From Lachnospiraceae bacterium UBA4316 (GTDB lineage: Bacteria; Bacillota; Clostridia; Lachnospirales; Lachnospiraceae), in assembly GCA_002394535.1 (NCBI GenBank), contig DGUG01000222.1:1-9300 (forward strand): a stretch of 9,300 nt of DNA, written 5' to 3'. Positions within the stretch are counted from its first letter, which is position 1, and every line of letters begins with the position of its first letter. The notes below the pieces were generated by a model. That model saw only the letters and a list, made by a program, of their open reading frames with translations. It did not search any database and had not been told where the DNA came from. Positions 1 to 5,406 of this stretch are shown here, one piece after another. A program made the translations under genes and the position numbers.

Positions 1-21
1 GTCACGATCTGTGATCGTGAC
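1..21. repeat. Palindromic hairpin repeat, copy 1
   Basis: This is a perfect inverted repeat with 9-bp arms (GTCACGATC / GATCGTGAC) around a 3-nt loop TGT. The outer eight bases of each arm are identical to those of the hairpin at 2579-2603. No T-run follows on the + strand, so it is not a classical intrinsic terminator in that direction; the other direction lies outside the window. Two 8-bp direct copies of CTGAGCGG (25-32 and 36-43) follow it before the SD of the next gene. It could also be the 3' end of an upstream gene, since frame 1 stays open until TGA at 37-39. Confidence 0.7.
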
Positions 22-51
22 AGCCTGAGCGGCGTCTGAGCGGAGTAAATC

Positions 52-56
52 AGGAG
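52..56 (+). promoter_or_regulatory. Shine-Dalgarno of the PHP phosphatase gene
   Basis: AGGAG lies 7 nt upstream of ATG 64 and supports that start. No promoter can be recognised in the 63 visible bases, so the transcription start is probably outside the window. Confidence 0.75.
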
Positions 57-63
57 AACAATA

Positions 64-867
64 ATGATACGAGCAGACATACATTTACATACATCCTTCT
101 CAAGCGATTGTGATGAAGAAATGGAAAATGTGATACAGGCCGGGATTGATCGCGGTCTTGATATAATGTGCTTTACCGAGCATATGGACAAGGACTATCC
201 GATAGAGGGGCAGTTCATCCTTGATTGCGAGGCGTACAGAAGCAGATATCTGGAACTTTGCGACAAATACCGGGAGAAGATCACACTTCTGTGGGGCGTG
301 GAACTGGGTCTGCTTCCATGGCTTGCGGATTGGTATGGCAGTTATGTAAACCAATATCCCTTTGATTTTATAATCGGTTCAGTACACAATCCCAAAAACG
401 TTGATCCATATTATCCCGAATACTTCGAAGGACGCAGTGAAGAAGAAGCATACAGGGAATACTTTACCGAATCCCTTGCCTGCCTTAAGGCTTTCTCGGA
501 TTTTGATGCAATAGGCCACATGGACTATGTGGTAAGATACGGTCCGAACAAAAATAAAGAGTATTCCTATAAGAAATACTCCGATTACATCGATCCTATA
601 TTAAAAATCATTGTCGAAAAAGGAATTGCCCTTGAAGTTAATTCCAAAGGATACCAGGCTAATCTGGGTGAACCGAATCCCTGCCGCGATATCGTTAAAC
701 GCTACAAAGAGCTTGGCGGTGAAATTGTTACGATAGGAAGTGACGCGCATACAGCAGAACATGTGGCATATAATTTTGACCGGGTCGAAGCTCTCCTTCT
801 TGAATGCGGCTTCAAATATCACGCTGTTTTTACAGGACGTGTTCCGAAATACTATCCTCTCGGATGA
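64..867 (+). CDS. PHP-domain phosphoesterase, histidinol-phosphatase (HisK/HisJ) type
   Basis: This is a predicted metal-dependent phosphatase of 267 aa, cytosolic, with no signal peptide or membrane segment. The PHP metal-site motifs are complete and in order: DIHLHTSFSSD (H7, H9, D15), FTEH (H40), GVELG (E80), GSVH (H108), GHMD (H152, D154) and GSDAH (D227, H229). Length and motif order match the histidinol-phosphatase branch, which hydrolyses L-histidinol phosphate in histidine synthesis. No other his gene is visible here, so the substrate is inferred from family only. AGGAG at 52-56, 7 nt before the ATG, fixes the start. Its last 16 nt overlap the 3' end of xerD on the opposite strand, with no terminator between them. 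Related PHP phosphoesterases with other substrates remain possible. Confidence 0.88.
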   Translation: MIRADIHLHTSFSSDCDEEMENVIQAGIDRGLDIMCFTEHMDKDYPIEGQFILDCEAYRSRYLELCDKYREKITLLWGVELGLLPWLADWYGSYVNQYPFDFIIGSVHNPKNVDPYYPEYFEGRSEEEAYREYFTESLACLKAFSDFDAIGHMDYVVRYGPNKNKEYSYKKYSDYIDPILKIIVEKGIALEVNSKGYQANLGEPNPCRDIVKRYKELGGEIVTIGSDAHTAEHVAYNFDRVEALLLECGFKYHAVFTGRVPKYYPLG

Positions 868-1736
868 GCTTTAGCATATACTTCTCTTATCTTGTTATGA
901 TTCATTGTTGCATATATCTGGGTCGTGGAAATATCCGAATGTCCCAGCATTTCCTGAACCGCACGAAGATCCGCACCGTTTTCCACAAGGTGTGCCGCAA
1001 ATGAATGGCGCAGCGTATGAGGTGTTATATCAGCGGTTATCTTGGCTTTCTTGGCATAGTACTTGATCAGCTTCCAGAATCCCTGACGGCTCATCTTCTG
1101 CCCCGAGCAGTTTGCAAACAGTATTTTGGAAGACTGGTCCTCAACCATTGCCGCCCTTCCGCTGTCCAGATATCGTGTCAGTGCATGCTTTGCCTCTCTT
1201 CCGAAAGGAATAACACGCTCTTTGGAAGCATCCCTGCAGGTGATGTATGACATCTGCATATTCACATCGGAAATCTCAAGATTCATAAGTTCGGATACCC
1301 TGATTCCCGTAGCATACAAAAGCTCAAGCATTGCCTTATCCCTGATCTCCTTCGGGCTGTCACCCTTTGGCTGTTCGAGAAGCCTCGTCACCTCGTCCAT
1401 AGTCAGTATCTCGGGCATCTTCTTCTCGATCTTGGGTGCCTTAAGCACTCCGGTGGGATCCTTGTCCACAAGACCTTCGTTTGCGCAATAATGGAAGAAC
1501 GCCTTTGCGCTTGCTACGGATCTTGATACCGTTGCAGCGGCAAATCCGCTCTCATTGAGATGCTCAACATATTTTGCAAGAGCATCCTCGGTGACATCCT
1601 TAAGCTCGGTAATTCCTACAGTACTGAAATAGTCCTGCATCTTGCTTAAGTCTCTCCTATATGATAATTCCGTGTTCAGGGATTTTTTCTTGACGTTATG
1701 TAAATAAGTTATGAATCCTTGAATAGCTTGTTCCAT
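852..1736 (-). CDS. xerD: Site-specific tyrosine recombinase XerD
   Basis: The 294-aa length is normal for XerC/XerD. It has an N-terminal SAM-like core-binding domain (about residues 1-85) and a C-terminal catalytic domain (about 107-285). All six catalytic residues are visible: R146 (ATGIRVSEL), K172 (ASKERVIPF), H240 and R243 (HTLRHSFA), H266 (LGHSDISTTQ) and the nucleophile Y275 (IYATM). In the family, XerD with a partner recombinase resolves chromosome dimers at dif sites near the terminus. XerD rather than XerC or an integrase is inferred from size, the HTLRHSFA and LGHSDISTTQIY wording, and the nearby Nudix gene, an arrangement also found near xerD in Bacillus. No phage or integron context is seen. 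The SD is modest (AAAGG at 1749-1753) and 12 nt from the ATG, which is long. The gene has its own promoter at 1797-1825. Confidence 0.93.
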   Translation of the reverse strand: MEQAIQGFITYLHNVKKKSLNTELSYRRDLSKMQDYFSTVGITELKDVTEDALAKYVEHLNESGFAAATVSRSVASAKAFFHYCANEGLVDKDPTGVLKAPKIEKKMPEILTMDEVTRLLEQPKGDSPKEIRDKAMLELLYATGIRVSELMNLEISDVNMQMSYITCRDASKERVIPFGREAKHALTRYLDSGRAAMVEDQSSKILFANCSGQKMSRQGFWKLIKYYAKKAKITADITPHTLRHSFAAHLVENGADLRAVQEMLGHSDISTTQIYATMNHNKIREVYAKAHPRG

Positions 1737-1759
1737 AAAAATAATCTGCCTTTACTGCG

Positions 1760-1786
1760 GCACAAACAACTCCCCAGAGTTTGCGC
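1760..1786 (-). promoter_or_regulatory. Hairpin at the 5' end of the xerD mRNA leader
   Basis: In the minus-strand RNA, GCGCAAAC (1786-1779) can pair with GTTTGTGC (1767-1760), 8 bp including one G-U, around an 11-nt loop. An alternative inner stem, AACTC with GAGTT (1781-1777 and 1772-1768), shares bases with it, so the two are mutually exclusive in full form. It begins only a few nucleotides after the predicted transcription start. There is no U-run, so it is not a terminator. A stabilising or regulatory role is inference. Confidence 0.45.
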
Positions 1787-1796
1787 TACGGGTTTT

Positions 1797-1825
1797 ATTA
1801 TAAGCAGATTTTTTTATAAAATCAA
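1797..1825 (-). promoter_or_regulatory. Sigma-A-type promoter of xerD
   Basis: On the minus strand, TTGATT (-35, 1825-1820) is followed by a 17-nt spacer and a perfect TATAAT (-10, 1802-1797). The expected transcription start is near 1790, giving a leader of about 54 nt. Box quality and spacing are good; no experimental support is possible from sequence. Confidence 0.68.
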
Positions 1826-1921
1826 CATTAAAATTCCTTGATTTTATCGCATTTGTAGCACTTTTTTGTACTTGACACAATATATCGTAAACACCGATTT
1901 TGAACCTAACAAGATATTGTG

Positions 1922-1949
1922 AAAAGTTTACAATAAAAAGTTTACAATA
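1922..1949. repeat. Two perfect tandem copies of a 14-bp unit
   Basis: The unit AAAAGTTTACAATA occurs at 1922-1935 and again, without gap or mismatch, at 1936-1949. It lies 20 to 47 bp beyond the Nudix stop codon in the AT-rich gap before the xerD promoter. The 8-bp inverted pair CACAATAT (1876-1883) / ATATTGTG (1914-1921) abuts it. No function can be assigned. Confidence 0.7.
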
Positions 1950-1968
1950 AATGCCTTACATAAAATTT

Positions 1969-2523
1969 TTAATCGGCAGGGGACATCTTTAATAAATACG
2001 TACTAAGAGCGGCAATCGTCTTCGCATCCACGATCTTTCCCTCAAGGATAAGGGATTTTAGCTCATCCGGCGTGTAAACTTCCACATCAATGAACTCGTC
2101 ATCATCAAGATGCTGGGCGGTCTTGCGAAGGTTATGTGCCACATAGATATCTATCTTCTCATTGCAAAAGGCCACTGTCGTATAAAGGCTCAGAAGGAAT
2201 TCCACATCCTCCATCTCGGCATAATAGCCGGTCTCCTCTTCAAGTTCACGGTGAGCGGCAACCTTTGTCGGCTCGTCTGCACCGTTAAGACCTCCTGCCG
2301 GGATCTCAAGTGTATATGAATCAATGGCATTCCTGTACTGGCGGACCATTATGATTCTGCCGTCATCGAGTACGGGAATTACCGCAGCAGCCCCTTTATG
2401 TTTGATAAAATCAAAGTTCTCAAAGCTTCCGTCGGGAAGCTGCATCTTATCCTGATATATGTCTACTATGGCACCGTTATGAATAAGTGTGCGATCGACT
2501 CGCTCCGGTCTGTCGGGATTCAT
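1969..2523 (-). CDS. nudF: Nudix hydrolase, ADP-ribose pyrophosphatase (NudF) type
   Basis: This is a 184-aa cytosolic Nudix protein predicted to hydrolyse ADP-ribose or related nucleotide-sugars to AMP and a sugar phosphate. The Nudix box is intact at residues 78-100: G78, five residues, E84, seven residues, then R92-E93-L94, E96-E97 and G99-Y100. The preceding IPAGG (74-78), the opening strand TLIHNGAIVDIYQDKMQLP and the C-terminal IVDAKTIAALSTYL fit the NudF subgroup. I chose ATG 2523 because AGAGGG at 2538-2533 lies 9 nt upstream. An in-frame GTG at 2583 would add 20 Arg-rich residues encoded by hairpin DNA, without an SD. The gene lies 56 nt downstream of the aminotransferase and is probably cotranscribed; xerD follows after 232 bp with its own promoter. 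Exact substrate is inferred from family. Confidence 0.88.
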   Translation of the reverse strand: MNPDRPERVDRTLIHNGAIVDIYQDKMQLPDGSFENFDFIKHKGAAAVIPVLDDGRIIMVRQYRNAIDSYTLEIPAGGLNGADEPTKVAAHRELEEETGYYAEMEDVEFLLSLYTTVAFCNEKIDIYVAHNLRKTAQHLDDDEFIDVEVYTPDELKSLILEGKIVDAKTIAALSTYLLKMSPAD

Positions 2524-2553
2524 GTTCTCATTCCCTCTTTTGATATAAAACCA

Positions 2554-2572
2554 ACATCGACTTCGTCGATGT
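2554..2572. repeat. Triloop hairpin between aminotransferase and Nudix genes
   Basis: This is a perfect inverted repeat with 8-bp arms (ACATCGAC / GTCGATGT) and loop TTC on the + strand (GAA in the minus-strand RNA). In the mRNA it is followed by TGGTTTTAT, a weak U-run, so partial termination is possible, but it lies inside a probable operon. It sits 31 nt upstream of the Nudix ATG. Shape matches the neighbouring hairpin at 2579-2603, but the arm sequence differs. Confidence 0.6.
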
Positions 2573-2578
2573 CGCCGC

Positions 2579-2603
2579 GTCACGATTGCTTTGCAATCGT
2601 GAC
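2579..2603. repeat. Palindromic hairpin repeat, copy 2, inside the aminotransferase 3' end
   Basis: This is a perfect inverted repeat with 11-bp arms (GTCACGATTGC / GCAATCGTGAC) around a TTT loop. The outer eight bases of both arms match those of the hairpin at 1-21. It encodes the last seven aminotransferase residues, VTIAKQS, and the TGA stop (2582-2580). No U-run follows directly, so it is not a classical terminator. Confidence 0.75.
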
Positions 2604-3887
2604 ATCTTCCTCTAACAACTTTTGTACACTGGCCAATTTAACGCACAACACAAAAACATCGAGTGCCTTTGCAAGTTCATCGATAGGCGGGAATGTCGGT
2701 GCGATCCTGATGTTGGAATCCTGTGGGTCCTTCTTGTAGGGATATGTTGCTCCGGCTCCGGTCATGGTAACGCCGGCGTCCTTGCACATTCCGACTACCG
2801 TCTTGGCGCATCCGGGAAGCGTATTAAATGATACGAAATACCCTCCTACGGGATTGGACCACTCTCCGATTCCCAAGCCACCAAGTTCTTCGTTAAGCCT
2901 CTTTTGTACAAGTTCGAATTTGGGACGAAGGATTGCAGCATGCTTTTTCATATGATTTTTCATGCCGTTTATATCCTTAAAATAGCGGACATGCCGAAGC
3001 TGGTTGAGCTTGTCGGGTCCGATCGTCTGAATCGTTATAACACTCTTTATATAGTCAAGGTTTCTCTTGCTTGATCCAAGTGCCGCAAGTCCGCTTCCGG
3101 GGAATGTAACCTTCGAAGTCGAACAGAACTTGTAGACCATGTCGGGATTACCGGCATCCGCACAGGCCTTTAATATTTCCAGAAGATAGTCCTGTTTATC
3201 ATCATACAGATGATGAATGCAGTAAGCATTATCCCAGAATATTCTGAAATCCTCCGCTGCAGGACGAAGTGCTGCAAACCTTCTCACCGTCTCTTCCGAG
3301 TATGTTACGCCACCGGGATTCGAATACTTCGGAACGCACCATATGCCCTTTACCGCAGGGTCTGAATTAACATACTTCTCAACAAGATCCATATCGGGAC
3401 CGTCCGGTGTCATCGGAATGTTTATCATTTCTATGCCGAACTGTTCGGTTATGGCAAAATGCCTGTCGTATCCCGGCACCGGACACAGGAACTTAACCTT
3501 ATCAAGCTTACACCACGGCGTACTTCCGCACACTCCGAGTATCATGGAGCGCGCAACCGTATCATACATTACATTAAGGCTCGAATTACCAAATACGATA
3601 ACATTTTCGGAAGGTATCTCCATCATATCTCCCATAAGGACCCTGGCTTCGTGTATTCCGGTAAGTTCTCCGTAGTTACGGCAGTCCTTTCCTTCTTCCG
3701 AAATGAAGTCAGAATCAGGATATAAAATACCGAAGAAATCCGCTTCCATATCAAGCTGTTCTGCCGAAGGCAGTCCTCGCGCCATGTTAAGTGACAGTCC
3801 TCTTGCCTTCATATCTTCATATTGAAGGAAAAGTTTCTGCTCAAGTTCAACAAGCTCGGTTTTGGAAAGTTCGCTGTATTTTTTCAT
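2580..3887 (-). CDS. PLP-dependent aminotransferase, class I/II fold (Aminotran_MocR / AspT-like)
   Basis: This is a 435-aa soluble fold-type I aminotransferase. Visible PLP-site elements are SNPGG (N190), WDNAY (D219, Y222), the Schiff-base lysine in CSTSK (K259), and the substrate-carboxylate arginine in NIRIAPT (R394). The opening, with LSLNMARGLPSAEQLD (31-46) and the early YGELTGI (72-78), is typical of the subgroup that includes the Corynebacterium-type aspartate aminotransferase. Amino donor and acceptor are not certain from sequence. ATG 3887 is chosen because GGGAG lies 9 nt upstream; the ATG at 3905 would place that SD inside the gene. Its last residues (429-435) come from a palindromic repeat and look like an added tail. 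The Nudix gene follows after 56 nt; the hemolysin III-like gene is divergent. Confidence 0.88.
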   Translation of the reverse strand: MKKYSELSKTELVELEQKLFLQYEDMKARGLSLNMARGLPSAEQLDMEADFFGILYPDSDFISEEGKDCRNYGELTGIHEARVLMGDMMEIPSENVIVFGNSSLNVMYDTVARSMILGVCGSTPWCKLDKVKFLCPVPGYDRHFAITEQFGIEMINIPMTPDGPDMDLVEKYVNSDPAVKGIWCVPKYSNPGGVTYSEETVRRFAALRPAAEDFRIFWDNAYCIHHLYDDKQDYLLEILKACADAGNPDMVYKFCSTSKVTFPGSGLAALGSSKRNLDYIKSVITIQTIGPDKLNQLRHVRYFKDINGMKNHMKKHAAILRPKFELVQKRLNEELGGLGIGEWSNPVGGYFVSFNTLPGCAKTVVGMCKDAGVTMTGAGATYPYKKDPQDSNIRIAPTFPPIDELAKALDVFVLCVKLASVQKLLEEDVTIAKQS

Positions 3888-3937
3888 AAGTTTTCGCTCC
3901 CACATATTCCTTAGATTTACACTTTAAATTCTCAAAG

Positions 3938-3966
3938 AGTTTACCATTTTAGACAAGCCGATTCAA
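3938..3966 (-). promoter_or_regulatory. Possible promoter of the aminotransferase-Nudix unit
   Basis: TTGAAT (3966-3961) and TAAACT (3943-3938) are separated by 17 nt on the minus strand. A second overlapping option is TTGTCT (3956-3951) with GAGAAT (3933-3928), also 17 nt apart. Each -10 matches consensus at four of six positions, so I cannot choose between them and the call is weak. Confidence 0.28.
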
Positions 3967-4001
3967 GATATTATCAAAAAACCGGCCAGAAAATTAATCG
4001 G

Positions 4002-4030
4002 TTGATGCAGATCATCTAATGTGCTATATT
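4002..4030 (+). promoter_or_regulatory. Extended -10 promoter of the hemolysin III-like gene
   Basis: TTGATG (-35, 4002-4007), a 17-nt spacer and TATATT (-10, 4025-4030) preceded by TGC give an extended -10 promoter. The start of transcription should fall near 4037, which argues against the ATG at 4038 and for the ATG at 4056. The -10 box is embedded in the inverted repeat at 4013-4035. Confidence 0.62.
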
Positions 4031-4035
4031 AGATG
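4013..4035. promoter_or_regulatory. Operator-like inverted repeat over the -10 box
   Basis: Perfect 8-bp arms CATCTAAT (4013-4020) and ATTAGATG (4028-4035) flank a 7-nt centre that contains most of the -10 box. Arm centres are about 15 bp apart, a geometry usual for dimeric helix-turn-helix repressors. The regulator is not identifiable from the window. Confidence 0.45.
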
Positions 4036-4055
4036 TCATGAAAGAGGATAATAAT

Positions 4056-4757
4056 ATGAGTACAACATCAGGAATACATCAGCCAAGAACAAAGCTTAAG
4101 GACCGGGTACTTCCCGATTATACGAAGGGCGAGGAAATCTTCAATATGGTCAGCCACATAGTCGGCGGAGCCCTTGGAATTGCGGCTCTTGTTCTGTGTG
4201 TTGTGAAATCTGCAATGAAAGGTGATGCCTGGGGAGTCGTTTCTTCTTCGATATACGGATCGTCACTTATAATCCTGTACACCATGAGCAGCGTCTATCA
4301 CGGGCTCCACAAAAACATGGGCAAGAAAGTCATGCAGGTTATAGATCACTGTACTATCTACTATCTCATTGGCGGAACATATACAGTGATTGTTCTTGCC
4401 GGTATCAGGAGGGTGCATCCCGGCTGGGCATGGACCATCTTCGGGCTTGTATGGGGTCTGTCAATAACTGCAGCTGTTTTTACTGCTATCGACCATAACA
4501 AATACCATAAGATGTCCATGATCTTCTATCTGGCAATCGGCTGGTGCATCGTAATTGCCGCAAAACCCACCATTGAAGCCGTGGGCTGGCCGGCCATTCT
4601 CTGGATTCTCGGCGGAGGTGTTGCGTACTCCATAGGTGCAGCCCTGTATTCACTGGGCAAAAAAAACGGAAAACGGTACATGCACTCCGTTTTCCATCTG
4701 TTCGTTCTCGCAGGTTCGATACTGCAGTTCTTCGGGATTTATTTCTGTGTACTATAA
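4056..4757 (+). CDS. trhA: Hemolysin III / PAQR-family membrane protein (TrhA-like)
   Basis: This is a 233-aa integral membrane protein with about seven hydrophobic segments (roughly 33-52, 62-82, 98-117, 124-145, 154-170, 177-199 and 210-232). Family landmarks are present: EEIFNMVSHIVGGALG near the N-terminus, SSVYHGLH (S79, H82), IDHCTIYYLIGGTYT (D97) and MHSVFHLF (H210, H214). In PAQR proteins the Ser, Asp and the His residues form an intramembrane metal site. Bacterial members are linked to membrane homeostasis; hemolytic activity is uncertain despite the name. ATG 4056 is chosen because AGAGG lies 8 nt upstream, and the in-frame ATG at 4038 sits at the predicted transcription start without an SD. 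Its last 6 nt overlap the MBL gene tail to tail. The promoter carries an inverted repeat suggesting repressor control. Confidence 0.87.
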   Translation: MSTTSGIHQPRTKLKDRVLPDYTKGEEIFNMVSHIVGGALGIAALVLCVVKSAMKGDAWGVVSSSIYGSSLIILYTMSSVYHGLHKNMGKKVMQVIDHCTIYYLIGGTYTVIVLAGIRRVHPGWAWTIFGLVWGLSITAAVFTAIDHNKYHKMSMIFYLAIGWCIVIAAKPTIEAVGWPAILWILGGGVAYSIGAALYSLGKKNGKRYMHSVFHLFVLAGSILQFFGIYFCVL

Positions 4758-5384
4758 CAGTAATTCACATCGTATGTCTCTCGGAAGCAGCCCCTGGAAA
4801 AAATCACCGTCCACAGGACTTCCCACAACACTTCCGTAGTGTGTCGGAATTACCACCCTCGGATGCAGGTTCTTTGTCAGATGTGCAGCCTCGGAGGCGT
4901 CCATGGTGTATTTACCGCCTATTGGAAGAAAAGCCACATCGCATTTGATATTCCTGATCTCGGGTATCTCATCCGTATCTCCGGATACATAATACTTCTC
5001 GGCATCCATCGTAATCAGATACCCAACCCATCCGCTTCTCTTGTTGTGGAAAGGTTTTCCCTGATTGTATGCCGGATACACCTCAACCATAAGCCGCGCT
5101 ATCTCACGCTTTTCGCCGGGTCTGACCGTTACGATATGATTTTCGGGAATAGTGGTAATCTCCCCCATCATTCCGGCCATGGACTCCGGTATTACCAGAT
5201 ATCCCTCCGGCTTTATTACCTTCCTGATATCCTCGGGCGAAAAATGGTCATAGTGCTCATGGGTGATAAAAACGTAGTCAGCATCAAGCCTCTCTTCATC
5301 TATCTGCCACGGATCAAAATATAAAGTCTTCGAACCCCTGATTCGAATACTGCTTTGTACATTTACCGCAATGTTTACAGACAA
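4752..5384 (-). CDS. MBL-fold metal-dependent hydrolase
   Basis: This is a 210-aa cytosolic metallo-beta-lactamase-fold protein of the small UlaG/YtkL-like type. The metal motif is THEHYDH (H42, H44, D46, H47), followed by VSGDTDE (D136) and PTHYG (H182). PIGGKYTMDASEA (154-166) is typical of this group. I do not see a clear match for the His usually found between the first motif and GDTD; H113 in PFHNKRSGW is the only nearby candidate. Substrate is unknown; lactonase, phosphodiesterase and other roles occur in the fold. The start is TTG, supported by AGGA 5 nt upstream. It begins 22 nt after the thrH stop, so the two are probably one operon driven from the thrH promoter. Its 3' end overlaps the hemolysin III-like gene by 6 nt. 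Confidence 0.85.
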   Translation of the reverse strand: MSVNIAVNVQSSIRIRGSKTLYFDPWQIDEERLDADYVFITHEHYDHFSPEDIRKVIKPEGYLVIPESMAGMMGEITTIPENHIVTVRPGEKREIARLMVEVYPAYNQGKPFHNKRSGWVGYLITMDAEKYYVSGDTDEIPEIRNIKCDVAFLPIGGKYTMDASEAAHLTKNLHPRVVIPTHYGSVVGSPVDGDFFQGLLPRDIRCELLL

Positions 5385-5406
5385 AGTTTTCCTGCCGTAA
5401 GAAAGC

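Noticed and set aside
1126..1491. Longer reading frame opposite xerD
   Set aside because: It is a shadow of the antisense strand of a complete catalytic gene, with no SD or recognisable protein features.
852..1736. Tyrosine recombinase as a sign of an integrated mobile element
   Set aside because: Length, motifs and the neighbouring Nudix gene fit housekeeping XerD; no att-like repeats, phage genes or composition shift are seen.
1872..1900. Perfect -35 box TTGACA on the + strand, antisense to the Nudix gene
   Set aside because: No acceptable -10 is found 16 to 18 nt downstream (best is GATTTT).
1919..1933. TGTGAAAAGTTTACA as a catabolite-repression (cre) site
   Set aside because: The centre is AG instead of the conserved CG and the half-sites are not symmetric.
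2520..2531. Three-codon ORF ATG-AGA-ACA-TGA ending on the Nudix start (ATGA)
   Set aside because: Its ATG is only 1 nt from the GAGGG ribosome binding site, too close for efficient use; chance overlap is likelier.
2524..2583. In-frame GTG extension of the Nudix gene, overlapping the aminotransferase stop (GTGA)
   Set aside because: It adds 20 Arg-rich residues encoded mostly by hairpin DNA and has no SD; the ATG at 2523 has an SD and starts just before the family's N-terminal strand.
4038..4055. Earlier ATG for the hemolysin III-like protein
   Set aside because: It lies at the predicted transcription start without an SD, and its own codons contain the SD of ATG 4056.
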